DNA of 64,000 nucleotides from Alphaproteobacteria bacterium (lineage in GTDB: Bacteria > Pseudomonadota > Alphaproteobacteria > Bin95). A program made the position numbers and the translations under genes. The notes below the pieces were generated by a model. The model was not told the DNA's origin, made no database searches, and worked only from the letters and a program-made list of their open reading frames with translations. Where the stretch lies: the NCBI GenBank assembly GCA_020638555.1, contig JACKII010000004.1, positions 453,318 through 517,317 on the forward strand, in the 5' to 3' direction. The number at the start of each line of letters is the position of its first letter. Position 1 is the first letter of the stretch. Below, one piece after another: positions 8,026-17,800 of this stretch.

Positions 8026-9242
8026 GGGTCGGGCAGCCTTTCTGCAGCAGAGTCCGCAAGGTCGGAGGTCAAACGCGCCTTGAACGCCTGCGCCGCCAGC
8101 GCAAAGCCGCCATCGGCGCCGTCGATGAAATGCATATGCTGCCCTGCCTCCAAGCGGAACACCAGACACGTCATCAGCGACGCGTCGGCCCGATGTGTGC
8201 CATAGACCAGCCGGCCGGCCGCATATTCCCGCGCCAGATGAGCCTCGATGGCGTCAGCTTGCGCCGGGGTAACGTCCAGCACCAGGCGCAACAGACCATC
8301 ATATTTTCGGAAATCGGTGTTGATCTGGGTCTGCTCCAGATAGGCGGGAATATCGACCCCGCCGATCCTTGCCTTCAACGCCTTTCCCACCGCGAAAATC
8401 GCCGATATCAGCGCAATCTGGGCTGCGCGCAGCATCGTGCTGCCACGCCCCGCCGTCGCCTTTGCTTCCTCCCAGAGCCAGCGCGGCGGAAAGCGGAAGC
8501 GCATGGTCTCTGGCCGCACCGGAGCGGCGGCCCGGCCCCCGTCCCGCAAAATCGTCTCCACCGCATCCAGGCTTTGCCGCAACACGGTCGCCTGTGCTTG
8601 CGCATCCGGAGCGGCGGCCCGCACCAGCAGCGTGAGCGACACCCCATTCGCCGCCCGCAGCGGTTCCCAGCGGCACGACAGCCCTGCCAAATCCGGTGGC
8701 GGCGGCTCTGCCGGCTGTGGCAGCCGATAAGGGTTGTCCGGCGCAGGATCTTTCGCCAGCCAGTCGACCAGTTCCAGGCCGCCGCCGCTGAACAGGGCCA
8801 GATCGTTGCCGGGGCTCAACTCCAGCTTTCGCACGCCGATCTCCCCGCCGAGCGCCCGCACTGTCGTCAGCGGCACCTCCGCCACCCGCAGGGCAAGGTC
8901 GAACCGAGCCCGTGCCAGTGCCGCCAGTCCGATCAAGGCCGCCCGCGCCGGTGCCAGCGCCTGCGGCGGCACCAGCAACGATGCACCATCGCCACCAAAC
9001 ACAAAGGGAATGGCGAAATCCGACGCCGCATTCAACGCGGCCGTGATCCCGGCCGCTCCGATCAGGTTCACGTCCTTGTAGCGCCCCCCGGCAATCGCCC
9101 TGCTGGAATCGACAATGTCGGTGTGCAGCACCGTCCAGTCGTCCGGTGCGGGCGCATAGGCGGCGAAATCTGCAACAGCCGCAAAATCGGGCGCGGCCGG
9201 CAGGTCGGCATAGAAGCGGGCGGTGTCGGTCATCACTCCCAT
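7983..9242 (-). CDS. DUF3095 family protein (nucleotide-cyclase-like signature)
   Basis: A 419-residue soluble protein that I recognise as DUF3095. The core reads HTDIVDSSRAIAGGRYKDVNLIGAA, then FVFGGDGASLLVP. Both recall the metal-binding FTDIVGST and the GGD-type loop of class III nucleotide cyclases, but no full set of cyclase catalytic residues is evident. A C-terminal part (about 260-400) contains DAIEAHLAREYAAGRLVYGTHR. No function is established for the family. The ATG at 9242 has no clear ribosome-binding site; an ATG at 9233 has GGGAG only two bases before it, so the start is uncertain. The 3' end overlaps the downstream reductase gene by 43 bases. Confidence 0.82.
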   Translation of the reverse strand: MGVMTDTARFYADLPAAPDFAAVADFAAYAPAPDDWTVLHTDIVDSSRAIAGGRYKDVNLIGAAGITAALNAASDFAIPFVFGGDGASLLVPPQALAPARAALIGLAALARARFDLALRVAEVPLTTVRALGGEIGVRKLELSPGNDLALFSGGGLELVDWLAKDPAPDNPYRLPQPAEPPPPDLAGLSCRWEPLRAANGVSLTLLVRAAAPDAQAQATVLRQSLDAVETILRDGGRAAAPVRPETMRFRFPPRWLWEEAKATAGRGSTMLRAAQIALISAIFAVGKALKARIGGVDIPAYLEQTQINTDFRKYDGLLRLVLDVTPAQADAIEAHLAREYAAGRLVYGTHRADASLMTCLVFRLEAGQHMHFIDGADGGFALAAQAFKARLTSDLADSAAERLPDPCPVQPPNPTSAIS

Positions 9243-9298
9243 ATGGGGGCGCTTCGATGCCCCCCATACGCAAACGGCGCCGAAACCGACGCCGTTTG
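9242..9298. other. Two adjacent inverted repeats upstream of DUF3095 gene
   Basis: TATGGGGG (9242-9249) pairs with CCCCCATA (9261-9268), and CAAACGGCG (9271-9279) pairs with CGCCGTTTG (9290-9298). They lie between the acyl-CoA dehydrogenase stop (9338) and the DUF3095 start. The outer one could end the dehydrogenase transcript, but no T-run follows on the minus strand. The inner one overlaps the start codon and could mask translation. Confidence 0.4.
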
Positions 9299-9337
9299 AC
9301 GAAAATTTGAGAGGGCGCCGCAGCGCCCGCTCGCCTC

Positions 9338-10474
9338 TTAGGACAGGTCGCTGAAGCGCTTCAGGTGGAAGTCCACGTCGCCGAAGGTGCGGTCGACCAT
9401 GGTCAGGCGCTTGAAATAGTGGCCGGCCGCGTATTCGTCGGTCATGCCGATGCCGCCGTGCAACTGGATCGCCTGCTGGCCGACATAGCGGCCGGACTTG
9501 CCGATCTGCACCTTGGCCGCCGACATCGCCTTCTTGCGCTCGGCCGAGTCGTCTTCCTCGACGCGCATGGCCGCCATCATCGCCATGGACTTGGCTTCCT
9601 CGTGCGCGATGAACATGTCGACCATGCGATGCTGCAGCACCTGGAACTTGCCGATCGGCTGGCCGAACTGCTCGCGGGTCTTGATGTATTCCAGCGTCAT
9701 GTCGTTCAGATGGCTCATGGCGCCGGTCGCCTCGGCCGCGATGGCGGCGATGGCGTAGTCGATCACCTTTTCCAGCACCGGCAGGCCCTCGCCCATGCCG
9801 CCGATCATGGCGTCCTGGCCGACCTCGACATTCTCCAGCGTCACCTCGCCGGCGCGCAGGCCGTCGGCGGTCGGATAGCCGCGCACGGTGACGCCGGCCT
9901 GGCCCTTGTCGACGATGAACAGCGAGATGCCGTCCGCATCGCGCGGGCCGCCGCTGGTGCGGGCGGAGACGATGATCTTGTCCGCCGCCGGCGCACCGAA
10001 CACCACGCCCTTCATGCCGTTCAGCGTGAAGGTGCCGTCACGCAGCGGCTTCGCCGTGGTCGCGACATCGGCCAGATTGTAGCGCGACTGGCGCTCGGCA
10101 AAACCCAGGGCCAGTTTCAGCTTGCCCTCGGCCACCGCCGGCAGAAGCGCGTTCTTCTGCGCGTCCGACCCGCCATGGACGACGGCGCCGGCGCCCAGCA
10201 CCACGGTCGCCAAGTAGGGCTCGGCCACCAGGCCCTTGCCGAACTCTTCCATCAGAATCATCGTCTCGACCGGCCCCAGGCCGATACCGCCATGGTCCTC
10301 CGGCAGGGCCAGGCCCAGCCAGCCGAGTTCCGCCATCTGCTTCCAGTGGTCCTCGGAAAAGCCGGCGTCGGTCGCGACAATCGCCCGGCGCTGTTCGAAA
10401 CTGTAATTGTCCTGCACGAACCGGGCGACGCTGTCCTGAAGCTGGCGCTGTTCGTCGGTGAGTTCGAAATCCAT
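9338..10474 (-). CDS. Acyl-CoA dehydrogenase, PimD-like (pimeloyl-CoA dehydrogenase small-subunit type)
   Basis: A 378-residue FAD-dependent acyl-CoA dehydrogenase. The N-terminal helical domain starts MDFELTDEQRQLQDSVARFV. The middle beta domain includes LALGFAERQSRYNLADV and the C-terminal helical domain has TREQFGQPIGKFQVLQHRMVDM and the FAD-binding QLHGGIGMTDEYAAGHYFKR. The end follows the pimeloyl-CoA dehydrogenase small-subunit pattern, with TFGDVDFHL replacing the usual catalytic-loop YxGTxxIQ. These subunits often work as a heteromer with a large subunit, but no partner lies adjacent. The ribosome-binding site AGCGAGGACGCCCC precedes the ATG. The role is probably beta-oxidation of dicarboxylic or branched acyl-CoA. 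Confidence 0.93.
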   Translation of the reverse strand: MDFELTDEQRQLQDSVARFVQDNYSFEQRRAIVATDAGFSEDHWKQMAELGWLGLALPEDHGGIGLGPVETMILMEEFGKGLVAEPYLATVVLGAGAVVHGGSDAQKNALLPAVAEGKLKLALGFAERQSRYNLADVATTAKPLRDGTFTLNGMKGVVFGAPAADKIIVSARTSGGPRDADGISLFIVDKGQAGVTVRGYPTADGLRAGEVTLENVEVGQDAMIGGMGEGLPVLEKVIDYAIAAIAAEATGAMSHLNDMTLEYIKTREQFGQPIGKFQVLQHRMVDMFIAHEEAKSMAMMAAMRVEEDDSAERKKAMSAAKVQIGKSGRYVGQQAIQLHGGIGMTDEYAAGHYFKRLTMVDRTFGDVDFHLKRFSDLS

Positions 10475-10561
10475 GGGGCGTCCTCGCTAGCGAAAGGCGG
10501 GTGTTGATTGGCTACCGGCAAAGCTACGGCGCGGCGTCCGGCTTGGCAAGCGTCAGGGCGC

Positions 10562-11521
10562 CTACAAAAGTGCCGCGATATGGCGGGCGCGGGCGGCCGC
10601 GTCCTGGATGATTTCCCCGATCAGATCCGCCACCGGCTTGATGTCGCCTTGGTCCTTCAGCATGCCGCAAATCTGCCCGACCACCGCCTGCCGCGTGCCC
10701 TCGTAATCCTCGCCCTTTTTGCGGCCCTGGCGCACGGCGCGCTCGAACGGTTTCAGGTCTTCCGCCGAGAGGCCCCGCAGCCGCGCCTCCTCATAGGCCC
10801 GAACCTCGGGCGTGGCGAAGGCGCGGGTGGTCTTGCCGGTCAGCGCCTTGGTGATGGTCGTCCCCTCCTCGCTGGTGGCCAGGATGGCATCCTTGTACCA
10901 GCCGGGGTCCTGGGCTTCCGGCGTGCAGATCAGACGGGTACCCAGTTGCGCACCGACGGCGCCCAGCGCCAGCGCCGCCAGGAAGCCGCGGCCATCGCCG
11001 ATGCCGCCGGCGGCCACCACCGGCACCTTCACCGCATCGACCACCTGCGGCACCAGCGGCAGGGTCGCGATCAGGCCGACATGGCCGCCGCCCTCGGTGC
11101 CGCTCGCGACAATGGCGTCGGCCCCTTCCGCCTCGACCCTGAGGGCGTGGCGCACGGTCGGCACCACGGGGATCACCTTGATGCCGTGGCCGCGCATGGC
11201 GCCCACCGCATCCGGGCCGGGGTCGCCCAGGCCCGTGGTCACCACCGGAATGTTCTGCTCGATGCAGATGGCGGCGCGCTTCTCGGTGAAGGCGCGGCCG
11301 ACCGGGGTGATGTTGACGCCGAAGGGCTTCGCGGTCAGCGCCCGCGTCTCCTCGATCTGGCGCAGCAGGTCGGCCTCGGTCTCGCCGAAGGTGGGCAGCA
11401 CGCCCAGCCCACCGGCCTCGCTGACGGCGGCGACCAGGCGCGGCTTGCCGGCCCCCTGCATCGCCCCCATCAGGATCGGGTAACGAATCTCCAGCATGTC
11501 GCAGAGCACGGTGTGAAACAT
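10562..11521 (-). CDS. Nitronate monooxygenase / 2-nitropropane dioxygenase family flavoprotein
   Basis: A 319-residue FMN-dependent TIM-barrel protein. It begins MFHTVLCDMLEIRYPILMGAMQGAGKPRLVAAVSEAGGLG, shown here by the motif YPILMGAMQG. Further motifs are VNITPVG, IVASGTEGGGHVG (family GxEAGGH) and VVAAGGIGDGRGFLAALALGA followed by GTRLICTPEA. GAGGA lies 9 bases before the ATG at 11521. The frame stays open upstream to 12286, but that stretch is antisense to mscL and is not used. Family members oxidise propionate-3-nitronate or act as enoyl-CoA-type reductases; the natural substrate here is unknown. Confidence 0.93.
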   Translation of the reverse strand: MFHTVLCDMLEIRYPILMGAMQGAGKPRLVAAVSEAGGLGVLPTFGETEADLLRQIEETRALTAKPFGVNITPVGRAFTEKRAAICIEQNIPVVTTGLGDPGPDAVGAMRGHGIKVIPVVPTVRHALRVEAEGADAIVASGTEGGGHVGLIATLPLVPQVVDAVKVPVVAAGGIGDGRGFLAALALGAVGAQLGTRLICTPEAQDPGWYKDAILATSEEGTTITKALTGKTTRAFATPEVRAYEEARLRGLSAEDLKPFERAVRQGRKKGEDYEGTRQAVVGQICGMLKDQGDIKPVADLIGEIIQDAAARARHIAALL

Positions 11522-11800
11522 GGGCGTCGGTCCTCGAAGCGAATTTGCAACTATTGTCGGAGCCGACCCGCCGGTTTGACAAGGCGCCAGCCTGCGGCCC
11601 GGTGACCGACGCAAAACCGCCCGGAAAGCGCCGGTCTTCGCCGCAGGACGACTGCGGGAGACTCTGGCCGATCGGCGGCCGGAACCGGCCTGGCTCCGAG
11701 CCCAGGCACGATTGGCGCGACACAGTCGACTTTTTTGCAACCCAGAGGCATTCGCATACGGTAAAATACCTAACTTTTTGCCACGAGGGAGATTCACGGC

Positions 11801-12220
11801 ATGTGGAAAGAGTTCCGGGACTTCGCCATGCGCGGCAACGTGCTCGACATGGCGGTGGGTATCATCATCGGCGCGGCCTTTACCACCATCGTCAAGTCGG
11901 CGGTGGACGACGTCATCATGCCGCCGCTGGGCCTGCTGCTCGGCGGCGTCGACTTTTCCGATTTCTACATCAATTTGTCGGGCCAGGCCGTCGATTCCCT
12001 CGCGGCCGCGAAGGAAGCCGGCCTGCCGGTGATCGCCTATGGCCTGTTCATCAACGCGGTCATCAGCTTCGCGATCGTCGCCTTCGTCCTGTTCTGGCTG
12101 ATCCGCGGCATGAATGCGCTGAAGCGCAAGGAAGAAGCCGCCCCGCCGCCGCCGGCCGAACCGCCGCGCGAGCAGGTGCTGCTGGAGGAAATCCGCGATC
12201 TTCTGAAAGCACAACGGTAA
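11801..12220 (+). CDS. mscL: Large-conductance mechanosensitive channel MscL
   Basis: A 139-residue inner-membrane channel that opens under extreme membrane tension to release solutes after hypo-osmotic shock. The family N-terminus is clear (MWKEFRDFAMRGNVLDMAVG, IIIGAAFTTIV), with TM1 at about residues 15-45 including the pore glycines. The VDDVIMPPLG loop and TM2 at about 77-101 (GLFINAVISFAIVAFVLFWL) follow. A proline-rich linker then leads to the C-terminal helix (EEIRDLLKAQR). The ribosome-binding site GAGGGAGATTCACGGC precedes the ATG. It ends at a canonical terminator, and a second mechanosensitive channel gene follows, so the pair forms a small osmoprotection cluster. Confidence 0.98.
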   Translation: MWKEFRDFAMRGNVLDMAVGIIIGAAFTTIVKSAVDDVIMPPLGLLLGGVDFSDFYINLSGQAVDSLAAAKEAGLPVIAYGLFINAVISFAIVAFVLFWLIRGMNALKRKEEAAPPPPAEPPREQVLLEEIRDLLKAQR

Positions 12221-12270
12221 ATCCCGGGACCGCCGCTCCGGCGAAACCGGCCTGAAACCGCCATCGCCCG

Positions 12271-12306
12271 CCGGTCTGTCGGCCATAGCCGACAGACCGG
12301 TTGTTT
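12271..12306 (+). terminator. Rho-independent terminator after mscL
   Basis: A 13-bp perfect stem (CCGGTCTGTCGGC at 12271-12283 with GCCGACAGACCGG at 12288-12300) has a CATA loop and is followed by TTGTTTTG. Confidence 0.88.
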
Positions 12307-12423
12307 TGCGCCTTATCGAAGGGTCGTTCGCGGCCCTTCGGCTGCATTTCGGCAGCCGGATGCCGTTTTGACGCCATTATTCGGCCATACCTCCCCTACC
12401 GTAACTTTTTGACGGAGACATTC

Positions 12424-13245
12424 ATGGACTCGCTTCTCAGCCAGTTGGGCCTGGAGCATCTGAGCGACTACGCCCCGATGGTCCTGGAGGTGCTGAAGGC
12501 CCTGGCCATCCTGGTGGTCGGCTGGATCATTGCCGGCGCGGTGGGGGGATTCATCAAGCGCCGCATCACCGCCAGCAAGTCGATCGACGCCACGCTCGGC
12601 AGCTTTTTCGGCAATCTGGTGCGCTGGGTGATCCTGATCGCCGTGTTCAGCGCCGTGCTGGACACGTTCGGCATCCAGGCCACCAGCCTGGTCGCGGTGC
12701 TGGGCGCCGCCACCCTGGCCATCGGCCTGGCCTTGCAGGGGACGCTCGGCAATCTGGCCGCGGGCGTCATGCTGATCGTCTTCCGCCCCTACCGGATCGG
12801 CCAGTTCGTCAGCATTGGCGGCACCGCCGGCACGGTGAAGGACCTGGACATTTTCGTGACCGAGCTGGCGACGCCGGACAATGTCCAGATCATCATCCCG
12901 AACGGTCAGGCCTGGGGGGCGATCATCACCAACTTCTCCGCCCATCCGACCCGGCGGGTCGATCTGACCTTCGGCATCGACTATGACGACGACCACGCCA
13001 AGGCGATCCAGATCATTCTGGACGTGATCGCCACCGACGAGCGCGCCCACGCCGACCCGGCCCCCTGGGTGCGCCTCACCAATCTCGGCGAATCCTCGGT
13101 CGATCTGGGCGTGCGCGTCTGGTGCAACGCCGCCGACTACTGGGAATTGAAATTCGCCCTGACCCAGAAGGTAAAGGAAGCCTTCGACAGCAACGGCATC
13201 ACCATTCCCTACCCGCACCGGGTGCAGGTACAGAAATCCGCCTAA
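12424..13245 (+). CDS. Small-conductance mechanosensitive channel, MscS family
   Basis: A 273-residue channel of minimal MscS size. Three hydrophobic helices lie at about residues 20-45, 60-82 and 87-115. The third is the Gly/Ala-rich pore helix: AATLAIGLALQGTLGNLAAG followed by FRPYRIGQFV. The beta domain contains ATPDNVQIIIPNGQAW, and the alpha/beta C-terminal domain runs to YPHRVQVQ. The start at 12424 has GGAG eight bases upstream. The frame is open further upstream to 12301, but that part overlaps the mscL terminator. Its job is release of small solutes on hypo-osmotic shock, below the MscL threshold. Confidence 0.96.
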   Translation: MDSLLSQLGLEHLSDYAPMVLEVLKALAILVVGWIIAGAVGGFIKRRITASKSIDATLGSFFGNLVRWVILIAVFSAVLDTFGIQATSLVAVLGAATLAIGLALQGTLGNLAAGVMLIVFRPYRIGQFVSIGGTAGTVKDLDIFVTELATPDNVQIIIPNGQAWGAIITNFSAHPTRRVDLTFGIDYDDDHAKAIQIILDVIATDERAHADPAPWVRLTNLGESSVDLGVRVWCNAADYWELKFALTQKVKEAFDSNGITIPYPHRVQVQKSA

Positions 13246-13249
13246 GCGC

Positions 13250-14422
13250 CTACGCCGTCTGGCTGAACAACTCCCGCCCTATCAGCCAGCGGCGAATTTC
13301 CTGGGTGCCGGCGCCGATCTCATAGAGCTTGGCGTCGCGCAGCAGCCGCCCGGTCGGGTAGTCGTTGATATAGCCATTGCCGCCCAGGCACTGGATCGCC
13401 TCCAGCGCCATCCAGGTCGCCTTTTCGGCGGTGTAGAGGATGACGCCGGCGGCATCCATGCGGGTGGTGTCGCCGCGGTCGCACGCCTTCGCCACCGCAT
13501 AGGCATAGGCCTTGCAGGCGTTCATGGTCGTGTACATGTCGGCCAGCTTGCCCTGCATCAGCTGGAAATTGCCGATGGGTTCGCCGAACTGCTCGCGCTC
13601 GTGCAGATAGGGCAGCACCACGTCCATGCAGGCCTGCATGATGCCCAGCGGCCCGCCGGAGAGCACCAGCCGCTCGTAATCCAGGCCGCTCATCAGCACG
13701 TTGACGCCGCGGCCGACCTGGCCCAGCACGTTTTCCTCCGGCACCTCGCAATCCTGGAAGATCAGTTCGCCGGTGTTCGAGCCGCGCATGCCCAGCTTGT
13801 CCAGCTTCTGGCCGGTGGAAAAGCCCTTGAACCCTTTCTCGATCAGGAAGGCCGTGATGCCGCGCGGGCCGGCCGCCGGGTCGGTCTTGGCATAGACCAC
13901 CAGTGTATCCGCATCCGGACCGTTGGTGATCCACATTTTCGAGCCGTTCAACACATAGCGCTCGCCCCGCTTCTCGGCCCGCAGCTTCATCGACACCACG
14001 TCCGAGCCCGCATTGGGCTCGCTCATCGCCAGCGCGCCCACATGCTCGCCGCTGATGAGCTTCGGCAGGTAGCGCTTCTTCTGCTCTTCCGTGCCGTTGC
14101 GGTGGATCTGGTTCACACAGAGATTGGAATGCGCGCCATAGGAGAGCCCGACGCTGGCTGACGCGCGGCTGACCTCTTCCATCGCCACCATGTGCTCCAG
14201 ATAGCCCATGGCGCTGCCGCCATATTCCTCCTTCGCGGTCACGCCCAGCAGACCCAGCCCGCCCAGCTTCCGCCACAGGTCCATGGGGAAGGCATTGTCG
14301 CGGTCGATATCGGCGGCGCGCGGCGCGATCTCGTCGGCGGCAAACGCCGTCACCGTGTCGCGCAACAGGTCGGCGGTCTCGCCGAGGCCGAAATCGAAGG
14401 CGGGCATGGCGTTGGGCAACAT
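13250..14422 (-). CDS. ivd: Isovaleryl-CoA dehydrogenase (leucine catabolism)
   Basis: A 390-residue acyl-CoA dehydrogenase. The diagnostic isovaleryl-CoA dehydrogenase feature is the catalytic glutamate placed in helix G (SGLDYERLVLSGGPLG), while the position used by medium-chain enzymes is a glycine in YEIGAGTQEIRRWLIGREL. FAD and substrate regions include ALAMSEPNAGSDVVSMK and WITNGPDADTLVVYAKT. It oxidises isovaleryl-CoA to 3-methylcrotonyl-CoA in leucine breakdown. No other leucine-pathway genes are adjacent. The ATG at 14422 has GGTGAAG five bases upstream; a GTG at 14431 is the other option. It is convergent with the MscS gene, only 4 bases apart. Confidence 0.95.
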   Translation of the reverse strand: MLPNAMPAFDFGLGETADLLRDTVTAFAADEIAPRAADIDRDNAFPMDLWRKLGGLGLLGVTAKEEYGGSAMGYLEHMVAMEEVSRASASVGLSYGAHSNLCVNQIHRNGTEEQKKRYLPKLISGEHVGALAMSEPNAGSDVVSMKLRAEKRGERYVLNGSKMWITNGPDADTLVVYAKTDPAAGPRGITAFLIEKGFKGFSTGQKLDKLGMRGSNTGELIFQDCEVPEENVLGQVGRGVNVLMSGLDYERLVLSGGPLGIMQACMDVVLPYLHEREQFGEPIGNFQLMQGKLADMYTTMNACKAYAYAVAKACDRGDTTRMDAAGVILYTAEKATWMALEAIQCLGGNGYINDYPTGRLLRDAKLYEIGAGTQEIRRWLIGRELFSQTA

Positions 14423-14731
14423 GGGCTTCACCGCGATGGTTCGAGAATATCAGACCCGGGTGTTCTACACCGGCACGGCCGCCAAGGCGACGATCATATC
14501 CGGCCGACGGATCGACGAACCGCGGCTCAGTTCCAATGCTGCGGCATACAGTCACCATACCGCCCCCCATGCGAAGCGCGGCCCGCATGGTCGCAGTGCC
14601 GGAACCTACCCCAATCGCCCAAACGCCAGGGCCACCAAGCCCGATTCATGTGGGACATTTCGTTTTTATCGATATTGTATGAATTTCAATAATCACTGCC
14701 CCATTTCCAGTACATGAAAGTCCTTATTGCC

Positions 14732-14761
14732 TTGATTAACATCCTATCCAATTTGTATAAT
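14732..14761 (+). promoter_or_regulatory. Strong sigma-70-type promoter for giant repeat-protein gene 1
   Basis: TTGATT at 14732-14737 and a perfect TATAAT at 14756-14761 are separated by 18 bases, in an AT-rich pocket of an otherwise GC-rich chromosome. It predicts a 5' leader of about 65-100 bases. Confidence 0.7.
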
Positions 14762-14775
14762 AATAAACCTTTACC

Positions 14776-14790
14776 TCAACATTTTGTTGA
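14776..14790. promoter_or_regulatory. Inverted repeat just downstream of the promoter, candidate operator
   Basis: TCAACA-TTT-TGTTGA is a perfect 15-base dyad, about 15-29 bases after the -10 box. That is a common position for a repressor operator. Confidence 0.4.
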
Positions 14791-14800
14791 ATTGAACGAA

Positions 14801-14827
14801 ACGCTCCCTTTATGCCAAAAGGAGCGT
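14801..14827 (+). promoter_or_regulatory. Leader hairpin overlapping the Shine-Dalgarno sequence
   Basis: ACGCTCC (14801-14807) pairs with GGAGCGT (14821-14827), with further CTTT/AAAG pairing inside. The 3' arm contains the AAAAGGAG ribosome-binding site (14817-14824) for the GTG at 14832. Folding would hide that site. Confidence 0.45.
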
Positions 14828-14831
14828 CGCG

Positions 14832-17800
14832 GTGAAGACCGCGTCAACGTTCAAGAAAGAGATGCAACCCATGTCATCCAAAAAACTTCCGTTTCGGAGG
14901 CAGTTGCTGGCGGGAACCGCGTTTGTAGCGATTGCCGCGGTCCTGCCCGCAAGCGCGGCGTTCGCCGTCGCATCCGTGGACCTGGATTTCGGCAGCGGAG
15001 TCGTTCAGTCGCAGGATTTCGGCTCGGTGTTGAGCCAGTCCAACGCATCCGCCGTCACAGGCACTGTGATCGGCAGCACCGCAACGCTGGACTTGCTGGA
15101 CAATACGACGGCCGACGTAACCTATAGCGGTGCGTATTCGGTGATCGACAATGCCATCACGGCAACCGGCACCGGCAACTTGAGCGCTTCCACGCTGAAT
15201 CTGGCCTTCACGCCGACCCTCGGCACCGATACGGCGGCGACCGGCTCGTTGCAAACCAACAGCGGCACCGTTAGGGCCACCGCCAATGGCACCAACAATT
15301 TTACGGTAAACCTGCTGAATTCCGACGTCGGATTCGAGAACGTCCTGACCGGCTCGCTGGCGATAACCAACAACGACGTCGCATCCACCGCCACGGCGAA
15401 CGAAGCGGGTGCGTCGATCGCGCTCGCCTCCGGCGTGAACCTGACCGGCACCGGCGCGGCTGCGACGGTCGCCATGGACGAGACCCTGATCTCGCAGGAT
15501 TCCGCGACCGACGCGGACCTGCTGGTGTCGAGCGCCCAGCGGACGACCGGCCTGACGCGCTCGGAATCCGGCTCGAGTGCCGTGTCCGCCTTTCTGGAAA
15601 GCCTCTCCGGCGCCACCGTCACGCTGACGAACAGCGACCTGACCTCGACCGCCACCGGCAACTCCCTCACCGGTGACATCACCAGCACCGATGGCACCGC
15701 ATCGATCAGCGCCTCGGCTGCCGTGACCAGCCTGCAGGACCTGGCGGCGAACGTCGAAGCCGTCGCGGCCGGCGACACCATTCAGGTCGAGGCCGGCAAC
15801 CTTCTCCCCGGCGGCAACACCGCCGACGATGGCGGCACGGTCGCGAACAGCTCGATCACGGTGACCGACAACACGATTTCCGCCGCCGGCACGGGCAATG
15901 CCAGCACCCAGTCCATCGACCTGACCGCCAACCAGATCCTGGGATCCGGCACCGCGGCCATTACCGATTCGGACGTGACCGCAGCAACCGGTCCCGACGT
16001 TCAGTTGTCGATTGCCGGCGCCGAACAGGCCGTGGCGAGCGTGCAGACCGTCGCCGATGGCGTGACCGTGTCCGGGGCCGTGTCCGACAGTTCGAAAATC
16101 AAGGTGGACATCTACGATACCGGCGGCACCACGGCGAATTCGCAAGTGCTCCTCACCTCGAACACGATCGAATCGGCGGCGACCGGCTCCCGCGCGGTGA
16201 ACAGCCTGGCGCTGACGGCCGGCTCGACCGTGAGCGCGCCCGGTGCGGTGACGGCGGTACAGTCGCTCGATGGCGACGTGGGCATCAATGGCGACCTGTC
16301 CTATTTCGTCCTCCGGACCTATGAAGACACGAACGGGTCGACCCTGGTGAATGCTGGCAACACCATTCGCGCCACGGCCATTGGCGGCTCGACCACCAAC
16401 GACATCGCCGTGACCACGGATATTCTGAGCCTGGATACCACCCCCGGCGGCGTGACCATCCTGGCGGATGCCACCACCGGCGACCAGGAAATCGCCCAGA
16501 CTTCCGCTGGCTTCGCCCTGGTGAACGACCAGAGCATCGGCGGCACGCTCACCGCGCCGACCGCGTCGCAAGTGACGTCCGTGGTGACCGTTTCCCAGAT
16601 CGTCACCGACTATTTCTCGCTCAACAGCGCCAACGCCATCTCGTCCACGGCGCACACCGGCGGCTATGTCGATGCCAGCGGCAACTTGGTCCAACCGGGC
16701 AACTCGGTCTCCTCCTCGGTGATCGGCAACACCGCGGATAACGGCATTGCCCTCAGCTTCACCGACCTGCAAGGCGATGCCACGGCCAATGGCGAAGTCG
16801 TCGCGGTGACCGCCAACTCCCAGGTGATCCAGGGCGACGCCTTGCTGAGCGCGCGGTATGACGGCCAGTCCAGCGTGCCGGTTGCGACCAATGTCAGCGG
16901 CTTTGTCACCGACAGCACCCTCGACACCTCCTACAACACGGTGGCGGTCAGCGCGATCGGCAACCGCACCACGGCGAACACCGTGACGGTGTCGGCGACC
17001 AATGCGGTGCTCGCCAACGGCATCGACGCGTCGGCAAGCGTCAACACGACTAACGGCGATGTAACCGCGTCCGCGGCATTCGTGGCGGCCAGCTCGCAGG
17101 AATTCCAGAATTCCACGATCCAGGCGCTCCAATTGAACACCGGCGGCACTACGTCGAACAAGGTCGAGACCATTGTCGCCGGGACGACCACCAATTCGAG
17201 CCTGGCTGCGGACAAGAACACGCTGAGCGCCACGGCGACGGCGAACAGCGCCAGCAACGGCGTCAGCGTCGGCACCGATGCGACCTCGACCATCCAGGCG
17301 AGCAGCGCGGTCGCCAACTATCAGGTCGTGGATGCCGGCACGATCAAGGCCGTGCTCGGCGTGCTGGGCACCGGAACGGGCCTCAACAATGGCGGCGTGA
17401 ACGTCACCGCGTCCGGAGCCATCAGCGGCTCGCAGGTGGATGTGACCGGCAACACGGTGGTGGGTGAGGTCAAGGCCAACACCGCGACCAACACGCTGGC
17501 CGTGACGGGCAACACGCTGACGTCGAGTGTTACGGGTTCCCAGCCGGAACATTTCGTCGGCTCGACCGTCAATCCGGCCGGCGCGGATAATGCACTGGTC
17601 AACGTGCAGAGCGTGGACGCGGCCACGGACCTGACCAGCGATGTCGCCGCCTCGTTCGCGATCATCGAGCCGGCCGATCAGTCGGTCAGCGGCTCGTCGC
17701 TCGCGGTCAGCGGCAACCTGCAACAATCCTATGCGACGGCGAATACGGCGACCAACACGGTCACGCTGGACGCGACGACGAGCGGCATGGGCTCGGCGCT

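Larger units (their letters stand above)
14423..14831. other. Intergenic region upstream of giant repeat-protein gene
   Basis: About 400 bases with no convincing gene. The half next to the isovaleryl-CoA dehydrogenase is GC-rich. From 14650 it becomes markedly AT-rich and holds a promoter, an inverted repeat and a 5'-leader hairpin, all listed separately. Confidence 0.6.

Noticed and set aside
10562..12286. A 574-residue N-terminally extended form of the nitronate monooxygenase
   Set aside because: The extension runs antisense through mscL and has no family match. The ATG at 11521 has a ribosome-binding site and the canonical N-terminus.
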